NCBI RefSeq assembly: GCF_900184895.1
Contig: NZ_FXZK01000001.1
Location: 930,001-994,000, forward strand
Length of the DNA: 64,000 nt
Origin: Flavimaricola marinus
GTDB taxonomy: Bacteria; Pseudomonadota; Alphaproteobacteria; Rhodobacterales; Rhodobacteraceae
Direction: 5' to 3'
The notes below the pieces were generated by a model. The model did not search any database, had not been told where the DNA came from, and worked only from the letters and a program-made list of their open reading frames with translations. Below, in pieces: positions 27,571-35,944 of the stretch. Within the stretch, counting starts at the first letter, position 1. Every line of letters starts with the position of its first letter. A program made the position numbers and the translations under genes.

Positions 27571-28178
27571 TCCCTGCCATCGAACACGGCTTTGCCGTTC
27601 TCGCGCTCTGGGCGGTGCTCGGCTACCTGCTGGGGTCGGTGCCGTTCGGGGTGCTGATCACCCGGGCCTTGGGCATGGGCGACGTGCGCAAGATCGGGTC
27701 GGGAAACATCGGGGCCACCAACGTGCTGCGGACAGGCAACAAGGGGGCGGCTTTCGCCACGCTCGTGCTCGACGGCGGCAAAGGGGCCGTGGCCGTGTTG
27801 ATCGCGCGGGCGATGGTGGGCGAAGACGCCGCACAGGTCGCCGCGCTGGCGGCGTTTCTGGGGCATTGCTACCCGGTCTGGCTGCGGTTCAAGGGCGGCA
27901 AGGGGGTCGCGACGTTCCTCGGGATCGTGCTGGCGCTGTCGTTTCCGCTCGGTCTGGCGGCCTGTGCCACATGGGCAGCGGTGGCGGCGGTGACGCGGTG
28001 GTCGTCGATGGCCGCGCTTCTGGCGGCCGGGTTCACCCCGGTTTGGGCGATGTTCCTCGGACCGGGAGAGGTGATCGTGCTGACGATGGCATTGGCCGTG
28101 CTGATCTATGTCAGGCACAGCGCCAACATCGCGCGGCTGCGGGCCGGAACCGAACCCAAGATCGGGCAGAAGGGCTGA
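27567..28178 (+). CDS. plsY: Acyl phosphate:glycerol-3-phosphate acyltransferase PlsY
   Basis: PlsY acylates glycerol-3-phosphate with acyl phosphate, the first step of phospholipid synthesis, in the inner membrane. The 203-residue protein has five predicted membrane segments and the family motifs GSVPFGVLI, SGNIGATNVLR, LDGGKGA, HCYPVWLRFKGGKGVAT and the C-terminal RHSANIARL. Its ATG overlaps the stop of the dihydroorotase homologue (27567-27570). Together with plsC at 3.2 kb this gives both acyl transfer steps. Confidence 0.95.
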   Translation: MIPAIEHGFAVLALWAVLGYLLGSVPFGVLITRALGMGDVRKIGSGNIGATNVLRTGNKGAAFATLVLDGGKGAVAVLIARAMVGEDAAQVAALAAFLGHCYPVWLRFKGGKGVATFLGIVLALSFPLGLAACATWAAVAAVTRWSSMAALLAAGFTPVWAMFLGPGEVIVLTMALAVLIYVRHSANIARLRAGTEPKIGQKG

Positions 28179-28220
28179 GCCCGCGCCCGGACCGCAGGAC
28201 GGCGTGTGTTGAAAGCCAAG

Positions 28221-28244
28221 ACCGTATTTGGAGCCAAAAGAAGC
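28221..28244 (+). repeat. REP-like repeat, copy 2
   Basis: ACCGTATTTGG followed by AGCCAAAAGAAGC, 43 bases after the plsY stop. It matches the minus-strand sequence at 10675-10698 with one or two differences. It lacks the GC hairpin that precedes the other copies. It lies between convergent genes. Confidence 0.45.
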
Positions 28245-28275
28245 GAACAGGGAGCACGGTCATCCCGCCCGTCGC

Positions 28276-28710
28276 TTAGGTGTCGGCCATCATTCTGTTC
28301 TTGACGATCTGACGGCCGAGCCCCTTTTGCATGGCCCATTCCATGAAATCGGATGTGCCGACGATCTGTCCCGCAAACGAGAACCCGCGCGCCTCGAAGG
28401 CCGCGGCCGCCGTCAAGGCACCCCCCTTGAAAAAGCCGTCGTCGGCGATCTGATCCAGCTCCACGGCGGAAATGCCCTTGGTCGCCAATTCCTGCCTGAG
28501 CGTCTTCAGGAATGCGCTGACCTGATGCAGATCGGATTTCCAGGTCGGAAGGTCGAAGTCACCCTGTTTCAGGGTCGCCATCGCCGCCGCCCGGGCCTCG
28601 TCATACAGGCGCCGGGTCCGCCGCATATCCGCCAGTTTCGCACGGGTGAAGCCTCGGACCAGCGGATAGACAACAAGAAGCCCCAGAATCAGTAGTAAAC
28701 CGGCAAACAT
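28276..28710 (-). CDS. Membrane-anchored hypothetical protein
   Basis: I do not recognise this 144-residue protein. It has one N-terminal membrane segment (MFAGLLLILGLLVVYPLV) and a soluble helical domain (LADMRRTRRLYDEARAAAMATLKQGDFDL..., then ISAVELDQIADDGFFKGG). The ATG at 28710 has a GGAGGG ribosome site seven bases upstream and is preferred to the one 21 bases earlier. It converges with plsY and follows gshA on the same strand after a hairpin. Confidence 0.65.
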   Translation of the reverse strand: MFAGLLLILGLLVVYPLVRGFTRAKLADMRRTRRLYDEARAAAMATLKQGDFDLPTWKSDLHQVSAFLKTLRQELATKGISAVELDQIADDGFFKGGALTAAAAFEARGFSFAGQIVGTSDFMEWAMQKGLGRQIVKNRMMADT

Positions 28711-28763
28711 CGAAAAACCCTCCGCAATCACGCGGGCATACCGACCGCGCCGAATGGCGAAAG

Positions 28764-28778
28764 TGAGGCAAAGCCTCA
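28764..28778 (-). terminator. Hairpin after gshA
   Basis: TGAGGC-AAA-GCCTCA, a perfect 6-bp stem with a 3-base loop, 66 bases beyond the gshA stop on the minus strand and before the next gene. The following bases (minus strand ACTTTC) are only weakly T-rich, so this is a candidate terminator. Confidence 0.4.
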
Positions 28779-28843
28779 GCCGCGGATGGCCAATCGTCGG
28801 CTAGTCGTATTACGTGCCTGCCGAGATGAAGGCCGGCCGCCGA

Positions 28844-30214
28844 TCAGTAGCTGTACTCATCGTAGATCCGGTCCAGATCTCCCGCCCATTTGCCGTTGTA
28901 GGCGTCCAGCAACTCGTCGGCCGGGGCCTTCCCGGTTTCGACGGTTTCCTTCAGGGCATTCAGGAAATGGGTCTCGTCGGGGATCAGGCCACCGGCACCG
29001 GGGCGGGCGCGGGCCTTCAGACCGGCCTCGGAGATGGCGACGCATTCGCGGGCGAGATCGCGCATCTTGAGGCCGCCGACCTCGGCCTGCATCCCGTCCA
29101 CGGTCGCAGCGACGCGCCACGCCTCGCGGGTCTCGGCGTCCCAGCCCTTGGCCAGATCCCAAGCGGCCTCCAGAGCGGTCTGGTCGTACATCATACCCAC
29201 CCAGAACGCGGGCAAGGCACAAAGGCGGCGCCATGGGCCGCCATCGGCGCCGCGCATCTCGATGTATTGCTTGACGCGGGCCTCGGGGAACACTGTGGTC
29301 AGGTGATCGGCCCAGTCGCTGAGAGTCGGCTTTTCCCCCGGCAGGGCGGGCAATTCGCCGCGCAGGAAATCCCGAAACGACATGCCCAGCGCATCGACAT
29401 ACTTGCCGTCGCGATAGACGAAATACATCGGCACGTCCAAGACCCACTCGGCCCAAGCCTCGAAGCCGAATCCATCCTCGAAGATGAACGGGACGGTGCC
29501 GGTGCGGGCGGCATCCAGATCGCGCCAGACGCGGCCGCGCCACGACTTGTGACCATTGGGCTCGCCCTCGAAGAACGGAGAGTTGCCGAACAGGGCATTG
29601 GCCACCGGCTGCAAGGCGACGGCTGTGCGCATCTTGAGGACCATGTCGGCCTCGGAGGCGAAATCGAGGTTCACCTGAACGGTGCAGGTGCGGCGCATCA
29701 TCTGGGTGCCGTGGGTGCCGACACGGCCCATATAGCTGTCCATCAGCTTGTAGCGGCCCTTGGGCATCAGCGGCATCTGCTCGTGGGTCCAGACCGGGGC
29801 GGCACCAAGGCCGATAAAGCCGGCACCGATGCCGTCGGCCACGGCCTTCACCTCGTCGAGATGGTGGTTCACCTCGTCGCAGGTCTGGTGAATGCTGTCG
29901 AGCGGCGCACCGGACAGCTCCAACTGGCCACCGGGCTCCAGCGAGATATTGGCACCGTCCTTCTTGAGACCGATCAGCTTGTCGGCCTCGCGCACCTCGG
30001 ACCAGCCGAAACGGTCGCGCAATCCCTCGAGCATCGCCAGAATCGAGCGGGGGCCGTCATAGGGGAGCGGCAGATGGGTGTCCTTGCAATAGCCGAACTT
30101 CTCGTGCTCGGTGCCGATCTTCCATTCGGATTTCGGCTTGCAGCCCTTGGCCAGAAACTCGGCCAGTTGGGAATGATGTTCGATCAGGCCACCGCCGGAC
30201 TGGGGAATAGACAT
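28844..30214 (-). CDS. gshA: Glutamate--cysteine ligase
   Basis: GshA makes gamma-glutamylcysteine, the first step of glutathione synthesis. The 456-residue protein is of the plant/alphaproteobacterial class 2 type: KIGTEHEKFGY near residue 32, ISLEPGGQLELSGAPLDSIHQTCDE, MMRRTCTVQVNLDF and IEMRGADGGPWRRLCALPAFWVGMMYD. The start at 30214 has no strong ribosome site but homologues begin here. It stands alone, with a hairpin after it. Confidence 0.95.
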   Translation of the reverse strand: MSIPQSGGGLIEHHSQLAEFLAKGCKPKSEWKIGTEHEKFGYCKDTHLPLPYDGPRSILAMLEGLRDRFGWSEVREADKLIGLKKDGANISLEPGGQLELSGAPLDSIHQTCDEVNHHLDEVKAVADGIGAGFIGLGAAPVWTHEQMPLMPKGRYKLMDSYMGRVGTHGTQMMRRTCTVQVNLDFASEADMVLKMRTAVALQPVANALFGNSPFFEGEPNGHKSWRGRVWRDLDAARTGTVPFIFEDGFGFEAWAEWVLDVPMYFVYRDGKYVDALGMSFRDFLRGELPALPGEKPTLSDWADHLTTVFPEARVKQYIEMRGADGGPWRRLCALPAFWVGMMYDQTALEAAWDLAKGWDAETREAWRVAATVDGMQAEVGGLKMRDLARECVAISEAGLKARARPGAGGLIPDETHFLNALKETVETGKAPADELLDAYNGKWAGDLDRIYDEYSY

Positions 30215-30318
30215 CTGGGGTGCTCCATCTGATCGCAGGTTAGGGGTCAGACCTGTCGTGAAGCGGCGGCGTTGTCAATCGCCACAAAACACACGAGGCC
30301 GTGCGCAGGTGCACATTG

Positions 30319-30840
30319 CTAATGCAGACGCAGGGTGTCCGGGGCGCGGGCCTGCCAGATCAGCACGACAGTCTCCGGCTTTTTGCCAAGAGTTTCCAGC
30401 ATCCGGTCGGTGCGCAGCCCCGGCAGGCTGGCAAACACGTCGAACAATGCATCGGCACCCTCGGCATTGACGGGAATAGCCAGATGCTCGCCCTGCCCGG
30501 TCAGGCGCCAATGGGCGGGACGAGCCGTGCCGTCCAGCTCCAGACGGATGAGGTCGTCCATATCCATGACGCCGCCCGACAGCGGGCCGAAATAGGCCAA
30601 GCGGCGCTCGTTGATCTGGACGACGCCGGGGCCGCCACCGCCTTGGGAAAAGCGCAGGCGGCGGAGCGCCACCACGCCCAGCCCCGCCCCGACAACGGCC
30701 AAGGCCCAACCGACGATCTGCAACGCCCCAAAGGACGCAAGCCCCCAGCGCAACCCGGTAGCAAGAACCAAAGCGGCAAAGCCCACCTCGCGCCAGCGCC
30801 ACAGCGCCGCGCGGGCTTCGGGGCGAAGGAACTCAGACAT
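30319..30840 (-). CDS. Hypothetical membrane protein downstream of a GNAT gene
   Basis: A 173-residue protein with two close membrane segments (about residues 20-55) and a C-terminal soluble domain with GVVQINERRLAYFGPLSGGVMDMDDLIRLEL, which looks like the beta-rich PH-like plan but without a clear family match. The ATG at 30840 overlaps the end of the acetyltransferase gene by eight bases, so it ends the operon rsmE - GNAT - this gene. Function unknown. Confidence 0.65.
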   Translation of the reverse strand: MSEFLRPEARAALWRWREVGFAALVLATGLRWGLASFGALQIVGWALAVVGAGLGVVALRRLRFSQGGGGPGVVQINERRLAYFGPLSGGVMDMDDLIRLELDGTARPAHWRLTGQGEHLAIPVNAEGADALFDVFASLPGLRTDRMLETLGKKPETVVLIWQARAPDTLRLH

Positions 30841-31684
30841 CGGCCCGCTCCGGCTCGGCAAACAGACAAATGGTATAGCGACCGATCAGGCGAAATCCCA
30901 AATTCATATAGACGCGGGCGGCATCCTCGCTGGCGGCAAACAGGGTGGCGCGGCCGACGCCGGACTTGCGCATCTCTTCCAGATGCAGGGCCACGGCGCG
31001 GCTGGCATAGCCCCGGCGGCGCAGGGCGTGCGGGGTCCAGACGCCGCCGACCTGCACGATATCCGGCAGCATCGAATTGAAGCCCGTCATCGACACCGGG
31101 GCACCGTCGACGATCAAGACGCGGTGACTGTCGCGCTCGATCCAATTGTCGATATCGCGGGTGCCGATCTCCTCGGCCTTGGCCGGATCGGTCTTGAGAG
31201 CTTCGATCTCATAGCCCACACGCCATTCGATCAACATGTCGCGCGGCGCGGTTTCCAGCTTCTGCAGATGGCCCGGGGTGTCGGGGATCTTCAGATCGGC
31301 CATGTCGAGCACCAGTTGCGGCTCGTCGTCGACCATCTGGGTCTTGGCCCCGGCAAGGCCAATGGCGGCCCGCAGCGGGGTCACCTGCTCGGTCGGACCG
31401 AGCAACAGGCCAATGGTCTCGCCGTCGACCGCCTTTGCTGCCGCTTCGATCAGATCGGGGGGAAGCTGCGGCATCAAGGTGCCGGCTTCGGTCAGGCCGA
31501 CGACGCCCGTGACGGCACTGCCCTCCTCCGCGATCCAATAGCGCATCGCATTGCGATGGGCGCGGTCAAAGCCATAGTCGGCAAGGTTTGACAGCAGAAA
31601 CATCGAGGTCGGCGCGCGCGGCTCCAGATAGTCGAGCAATGCCGCGCGGTCGGCCTCGGTGGCCCGGCGCATGGCCCCACTCAT
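30833..31684 (-). CDS. GNAT family N-acetyltransferase
   Basis: A 283-residue protein with a C-terminal GNAT fold: VGGVWTPHALRRRGYASRAVALHL is motif A (acetyl-CoA pyrophosphate loop, usual form RxxGxG/A) and AARVYMNLGFRLIGRYTI is motif B. The N-terminal ~150 residues are a second, degenerate GNAT-like half. The substrate is unknown. The ATG at 31684 overlaps the rsmE stop (ATGA) and another ATG lies four codons later. Confidence 0.82.
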   Translation of the reverse strand: MSGAMRRATEADRAALLDYLEPRAPTSMFLLSNLADYGFDRAHRNAMRYWIAEEGSAVTGVVGLTEAGTLMPQLPPDLIEAAAKAVDGETIGLLLGPTEQVTPLRAAIGLAGAKTQMVDDEPQLVLDMADLKIPDTPGHLQKLETAPRDMLIEWRVGYEIEALKTDPAKAEEIGTRDIDNWIERDSHRVLIVDGAPVSMTGFNSMLPDIVQVGGVWTPHALRRRGYASRAVALHLEEMRKSGVGRATLFAASEDAARVYMNLGFRLIGRYTICLFAEPERADV

Positions 31685-32400
31685 CGCCAGTCTCCATAGG
31701 TCGTCTGCCACAGGGTCAGCGCGGCGATGGCGGCGGTATCGGCCCGCAGGATACGGGGGCCGAGGGCCACGCGCTGAACATAGTCCAACCCGGCCAGACG
31801 GTCGCGCTCGGCCGGAGAAAAGCCGCCCTCGGGGCCGATCAGCACAGCCCAAGGGCCGACCGATCCGGTCAGCGGGGCAAAGCGGCCCGCCTGTGCCTCG
31901 TCGCCCATCATGATCTGACGAAACGAATCCCAGCGATCCAGAACCTTGGCCAGCTTCTGCGGCTCGGCCACTTCGGGGACATAGACCGCACCGCATTGTT
32001 CTGCGGCCTCGACGGCATGGGCCTGCAGACGGTCGACGCGGACGCGCTCGGCATTGGTAAAGTCGGTCAGCACCGGCAGGATGCGGGCCACGCCCATCTC
32101 GACGGCCTTTTCCACGATGAAATCGGTGCGGGCCTTCTTGATCGGGGCAAACATCAGCCACAGGTCCGGCGGGCCGGTCTGGGGCTTGGTCTGCTCGACG
32201 CATTCCAGCATGCCCCGGCGCTTGTTCGCCTCGACGACGCGGGCGTCCCACTCACCGTTCTGGCCGTCGAACACCGACAGCATGGCGCCCTCGGCCAAAC
32301 GCATGACGCCGAACAGATAATGGGCTTGCGGCTGGCTCAGGGGAACCATTTGCCCCTGACCCAGTGAATGCTCTAGATAAAGTCGAACCTTGGACGCCAT
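31681..32400 (-). CDS. rsmE: 16S rRNA (uracil(1498)-N(3))-methyltransferase
   Basis: RsmE methylates U1498 of 16S rRNA. The 239-residue protein of the SPOUT fold has the knot motifs FAPIKKARTDFIVEKAVEMGVARILPV, IGPEGGFSPAERD and LGPRILRADTAAIAAL, all typical. The ATG at 32400 (MASKVRLYLEH) fits homologues; an upstream ATG at 32412 would directly abut the ubiA start. Only 12 bases separate it from the divergent ubiA. Confidence 0.94.
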   Translation of the reverse strand: MASKVRLYLEHSLGQGQMVPLSQPQAHYLFGVMRLAEGAMLSVFDGQNGEWDARVVEANKRRGMLECVEQTKPQTGPPDLWLMFAPIKKARTDFIVEKAVEMGVARILPVLTDFTNAERVRVDRLQAHAVEAAEQCGAVYVPEVAEPQKLAKVLDRWDSFRQIMMGDEAQAGRFAPLTGSVGPWAVLIGPEGGFSPAERDRLAGLDYVQRVALGPRILRADTAAIAALTLWQTTYGDWR

Positions 32401-32412
32401 GAGGCAGACCAT

Positions 32413-33384
32413 ATGACCGGCTTGAACCAGACGCCAGACCAGACCGCTACCGATTCCGTCGCAGATGCGGTCGCAGGAAACTGGGTCGACACAGTCGCGC
32501 CCGCGGCCACCCGGCCCTACCTTCGGCTCAGCCGGGCGGACAGGCCGATCGGGACGTGGCTGCTGCTGCTGCCGTGCTGGTGGGGGCTGACGCTGGCGAT
32601 CGTGCAGACCGACAGCTTCCGGGCCGGCGACCTCTGGATCGGGCTGGGCTGCGCCATCGGGGCCTTCCTGATGCGCGGGGCGGGCTGCACATGGAACGAC
32701 ATCACCGACCGGCACATCGACGGCAGCGTCGCGCGAACACGGTCGCGGCCGATTCCCTCGGGGCAGGTCAGCGTGCGCGGGGCGGTGATCTGGATGGTGG
32801 CGCAGGCGCTGCTGGCCTTCTGCATCCTGCTGACGTTCAACGGGGCGGCCATCGCACTGGGGATCGCGGCGCTTCTGCCCGTCGCCGTCTATCCCTTTGC
32901 CAAACGGTTCACATGGTGGCCGCAGGTCTTCCTCGGGGTGGCGTTCAACTGGGGGGCGCTGCTGGCCTGGACGGCACACAGCGGCACGCTCGGCTCACCC
33001 GCGATCCTGCTCTATGCCTCCGGGATCGCCTGGACGCTGTTCTACGACACGATCTACGCGCATCAGGATACCGAAGACGACGCACTGATCGGAGTGAAAT
33101 CCACGGCGCGGCTGTTCGGAGAGAACACGGTGCCGTGGCTGCGACGGTTCCTGATGATCTCGGTCGGGCTGATGGGGGTGGCGGTGCTGTTTGCGGCCAA
33201 GGACGCGGGACTACTCGCGCTTGTGATCGGGATCGGCGGGCCTTGGGCGCTGGGGATGCATATGATGCTGCAACTGGCGCGATTCGATGCGGACGACAGC
33301 GACGGACTCCTGCGGCTGTTCCGTTCAAACCGGAATGCCGGACTGCTGCCTGTGCTGTTTTTCGCCGTCGCCGCCTTCCTTTGA
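32413..33384 (+). CDS. ubiA: 4-hydroxybenzoate polyprenyltransferase
   Basis: UbiA attaches the polyprenyl tail to 4-hydroxybenzoate in ubiquinone synthesis. The 323-residue integral membrane protein has the two Asp-rich sites: NDITDRHID near residue 95 and DTIYAHQDTEDD near residue 212, with eight or nine membrane segments. The N-terminal ~30 residues before TRPYLRLSRADRPIGTWLL are low-complexity. GAGG lies seven bases upstream of the ATG. The tail donor would be made by the polyprenyl synthase at 51 kb. Confidence 0.94.
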   Translation: MTGLNQTPDQTATDSVADAVAGNWVDTVAPAATRPYLRLSRADRPIGTWLLLLPCWWGLTLAIVQTDSFRAGDLWIGLGCAIGAFLMRGAGCTWNDITDRHIDGSVARTRSRPIPSGQVSVRGAVIWMVAQALLAFCILLTFNGAAIALGIAALLPVAVYPFAKRFTWWPQVFLGVAFNWGALLAWTAHSGTLGSPAILLYASGIAWTLFYDTIYAHQDTEDDALIGVKSTARLFGENTVPWLRRFLMISVGLMGVAVLFAAKDAGLLALVIGIGGPWALGMHMMLQLARFDADDSDGLLRLFRSNRNAGLLPVLFFAVAAFL

Positions 33385-33392
33385 TTGAACAC

Positions 33393-33405
33393 CCGGGCCA
33401 CCCGG
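33393..33405 (+). terminator. Small hairpin after ubiA
   Basis: CCGGG-CCA-CCCGG forms a 5-bp stem eight bases after the ubiA stop and ahead of the OmpA-like gene. No T tract follows, so termination is uncertain. Confidence 0.25.
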
Positions 33406-33444
33406 CCTAGACAGAACCACCATACCAAGGAACCGATCCAAACA

Positions 33445-35403
33445 ATGCGATTGTCCTCGATCATGATCCCGGTGCTCGCCTTTGTCGTGGCCGGAGTGTG
33501 TTCGGTCTTTGCCGCAAAGGCCACCGTCGCAGTCGTCGAGGGCCGGTCGGTCATCGCGGTGCAGGAAGAGCTGGCCGACAACGGACACAGCTGGGCCAGC
33601 GTGATCGGAGACGGGCTGCAGATCGTCATCGAAGGCGAAGCGCCAAGCGAAGCGATCCGGTTCCGGGCGATGTCGGTGGCCGGAAGCGTCGTCGACGCCA
33701 GCCGGGTGATCGACAACATGAGCGTGGTCGACACGCAATCGCTGGAGCCACCCACCTTTGCCATCGAAATCCTGCGCAACGACAGCGGCGTGTCGCTGAT
33801 CGGGCTGATCCCGGCAACGACGGACCGGGACGATCTGAACAACCGGATCGCCACCATCGCAGGCGATTCGGCGGTGACGGACCTGCTCGAAACCGCCGAC
33901 TACCCGGTGCCAGCAGGCTGGAACATCGCGCTGGACTACGCGCTGAACGTGCTGGGGCGGTTGCCGCGGTCCAAGATCTCGGTCGGCGCCGGGCGGGTCG
34001 AGGTCACGGCGATCTCGGACAGCGCGGCACAGAAACAACAGCTCGAAACGCAATTGGCGCGGCTTGCGCCCAACGGCGTGCGGCTCGGGCTGTCGGTCTC
34101 GGCCCCGCGGCCGGTGATCACGCCTTTCACCACGCGGTTTACGCTCGACGGCGACGGGGCGCGGTTCGACGCCTGCGCCGCCGACACCGAAGAGGCGCAG
34201 CGGGCGATCATCGCCGCGGCCATCGACGCCGGGGCCGAAGGGCGGGTCTCCTGCACCCTGGGGCTCGGCGTGCCGACGCGGAGCTGGGGCGACGCGGTCG
34301 TCATGGCGATCGAGGCTGTCAGCGACCTCGGCGGCGGCACGGTCACCTTTGCCGATGTCGACGTGGCGCTGGTCGCGCCGGAAGGCACGGATCAGGCGCT
34401 CTTCGATCAGGTGATCGGGGAACTGGCCAACGCCATGCCCGAGGTCTTCGCGCTCGAAGCGGTGCTGCCGGAACCGCCGGTCGAACGGCCCGACGGGCCC
34501 CTGACCTTCACCGCCACGCTGTCGCCCGAAGGCTCGGTGCAGCTGCGCGGGTTGGTCGCGGACGACCTGATGAACATGACGCTGGAAAACTACGCCATGG
34601 CGCGGTTCGGGCGGCAATCGGTCACGATGGGCACCCGGATATCCGACGAATTGCCGACGGGCTGGTCGGTGCGGATGCTCGCCGGTGTCGAGGCGCTCGG
34701 GCTGCTGTCGAACGGTTCCGTCGTGGTCACGCCCGACGACGTGACGGTCCGTGGCAACACCGGCAACAGCGAGGCCGGAGCCGAGATCTCGCGGCTGATG
34801 ATCGACAAGCTCGGGCAATCGGCCGATTTCACCGTCGACGTGACCTATCTCGAAGAACTCGATCCAATCGCGTCGCTGCCCACGCCGGATGAATGCACCG
34901 CCGCGATCACCTCGCTCACCGTGGATCGCAAGATCACCTTCGATCCGGGGTCGACGCAGATCACGGTGCAGGGGCAGCAGCTGGTCGACGAAATCGCAGA
35001 GATCCTGATCGAATGCCCGAACCGGCAGATCGAGATCGCCGGCTACACCGACAGTCAGGGTCGCGACCAGATGAACCTCGAACTCAGCCAATCGCGGGCC
35101 GACGCGGTGCTCGACGCTCTGCGGGCGCGGCGGGTGCCCGTCGGCAGCTTCACCGCGGTCGGCTACGGCGAAGAGAACCCCATCGCAGACAACGGCACCG
35201 AAGAAGGGCGTGAAGCCAACCGGCGGATCGAATTCATCCTGATCGAGCCGGAGCCGACGCCCGAGGAACTCACCGCCCTCGAACAGATCGAAGCCGAGGC
35301 CGCACAGGCCGAAGCCGAGACCGGCACCGATACTGATACCGAGACGACCGACGAGACCACCGCCGACGATACCGCCGACACCGAAACCGAAACCGCAAAC
35401 TGA
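33445..35403 (+). CDS. OmpA family protein with BON-like repeats
   Basis: A 652-residue envelope protein. A signal peptide or anchor occupies residues 1-24. The central part has repeated BON-like stretches, e.g. IGDGLQIVIEGEAPSEAIRFRAM with a following VVDASRVIDNMSVVD, which in other proteins bind membranes. The C-terminal OmpA-like domain (about 505-605) has ITFDPGSTQITVQGQQLVDEIA, IEIAGYTDSQGRDQMNLELSQSRA and the arginine pair EANRRIEF for peptidoglycan binding. The last ~45 residues are an acidic Glu/Thr/Asp tail. BON plus OmpA recalls mycobacterial OmpATb/ArfA, a comparison from domain plan only. It is followed by a small membrane coiled-coil gene. Confidence 0.82.
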   Translation: MRLSSIMIPVLAFVVAGVCSVFAAKATVAVVEGRSVIAVQEELADNGHSWASVIGDGLQIVIEGEAPSEAIRFRAMSVAGSVVDASRVIDNMSVVDTQSLEPPTFAIEILRNDSGVSLIGLIPATTDRDDLNNRIATIAGDSAVTDLLETADYPVPAGWNIALDYALNVLGRLPRSKISVGAGRVEVTAISDSAAQKQQLETQLARLAPNGVRLGLSVSAPRPVITPFTTRFTLDGDGARFDACAADTEEAQRAIIAAAIDAGAEGRVSCTLGLGVPTRSWGDAVVMAIEAVSDLGGGTVTFADVDVALVAPEGTDQALFDQVIGELANAMPEVFALEAVLPEPPVERPDGPLTFTATLSPEGSVQLRGLVADDLMNMTLENYAMARFGRQSVTMGTRISDELPTGWSVRMLAGVEALGLLSNGSVVVTPDDVTVRGNTGNSEAGAEISRLMIDKLGQSADFTVDVTYLEELDPIASLPTPDECTAAITSLTVDRKITFDPGSTQITVQGQQLVDEIAEILIECPNRQIEIAGYTDSQGRDQMNLELSQSRADAVLDALRARRVPVGSFTAVGYGEENPIADNGTEEGREANRRIEFILIEPEPTPEELTALEQIEAEAAQAEAETGTDTDTETTDETTADDTADTETETAN

Positions 35404-35445
35404 CCCAAGACCGCGCCGCCATCGCGCCAGCCCAAAGGACGCCCC

Positions 35446-35775
35446 GTGAACAGAACAGAGTTCATCATCGCCACCGCCGTCATCCTGTTCGTGGCCTTCT
35501 CGCTGGGGTGGTTCGCCAGCTGGCTGATCAACCGCTTCACCCGGGTGACCAAGGCCGAGGTCGGTGAGCTCGACCGAATGGCTCAGGCGCTGCACGAGGC
35601 CGAAGAGACCCGCGATCAGGCGATCACCTATCTGCAACAGCGCGAAGCCGAGATCACAAATCAGCTCAGCCAGACCGAAGCCGAGCTGCGCGCCGCGATG
35701 GACGGGCTACGCGACGCACGCCGCGAAGCCGAGGAAATGCGCAGCTACATCGAGCGCGAGAATCAGAACCAGTGA
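35446..35775 (+). CDS. Single-pass membrane protein with coiled coil
   Basis: A 109-residue protein with one N-terminal membrane segment (about 6-28) and a long charged helix (VGELDRMAQALHEAEETRDQAITYLQQREAEITNQLSQTEAELRAAM...), a likely coiled coil. The start is a GTG at 35446 with AAAGGA upstream. It is 42 bases after the OmpA-like gene on the same strand, so the two may act together at the envelope. No functional family is recognised. Confidence 0.68.
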   Translation: MNRTEFIIATAVILFVAFSLGWFASWLINRFTRVTKAEVGELDRMAQALHEAEETRDQAITYLQQREAEITNQLSQTEAELRAAMDGLRDARREAEEMRSYIERENQNQ

Positions 35776-35831
35776 TCCCGGGCAGGTGAACACCGGCCTC
35801 GCCCACCGTCCCGGCAGTTAACCCTTCGCCG

Positions 35832-35848
35832 TTCGGCAAATTGCCGAA
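35832..35848. promoter_or_regulatory. 17-bp perfect palindrome in a convergent gap
   Basis: TTCGGCAA-A-TTGCCGAA, an odd-centred perfect dyad, 57 bases after the coiled-coil gene stop and directly before four 11-bp repeats. It could be a protein-binding site or a transcript hairpin (6-bp stem, 5-base loop) that ends the upstream operon. Confidence 0.5.
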
Positions 35849-35852
35849 AACG

Positions 35853-35896
35853 ACACCGACCGGATACCGACGCCATACCGACGTGATACCGCACCG
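35853..35896. repeat. Four direct repeats with an exact 11-bp period
   Basis: ACACCGAC, ATACCGAC, ATACCGAC and ATACCGCA start at 35853, 35864, 35875 and 35886, each 11 bases apart with variable three-base spacers. Eleven bases is about one DNA turn and not a multiple of three, so the array is not a coding repeat and suits proteins binding on one face of the helix. GTTAAC occurs on both sides (35817 and 35918), and a CCGCG-TTTT-CGCGG hairpin follows at 35894-35907. I know no named element with this layout. Confidence 0.55.
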
Positions 35897-35944
35897 CGTT
35901 TTCGCGGATATGGGGGTGTTAACGATTTTGCGGTGGCGGACGAC

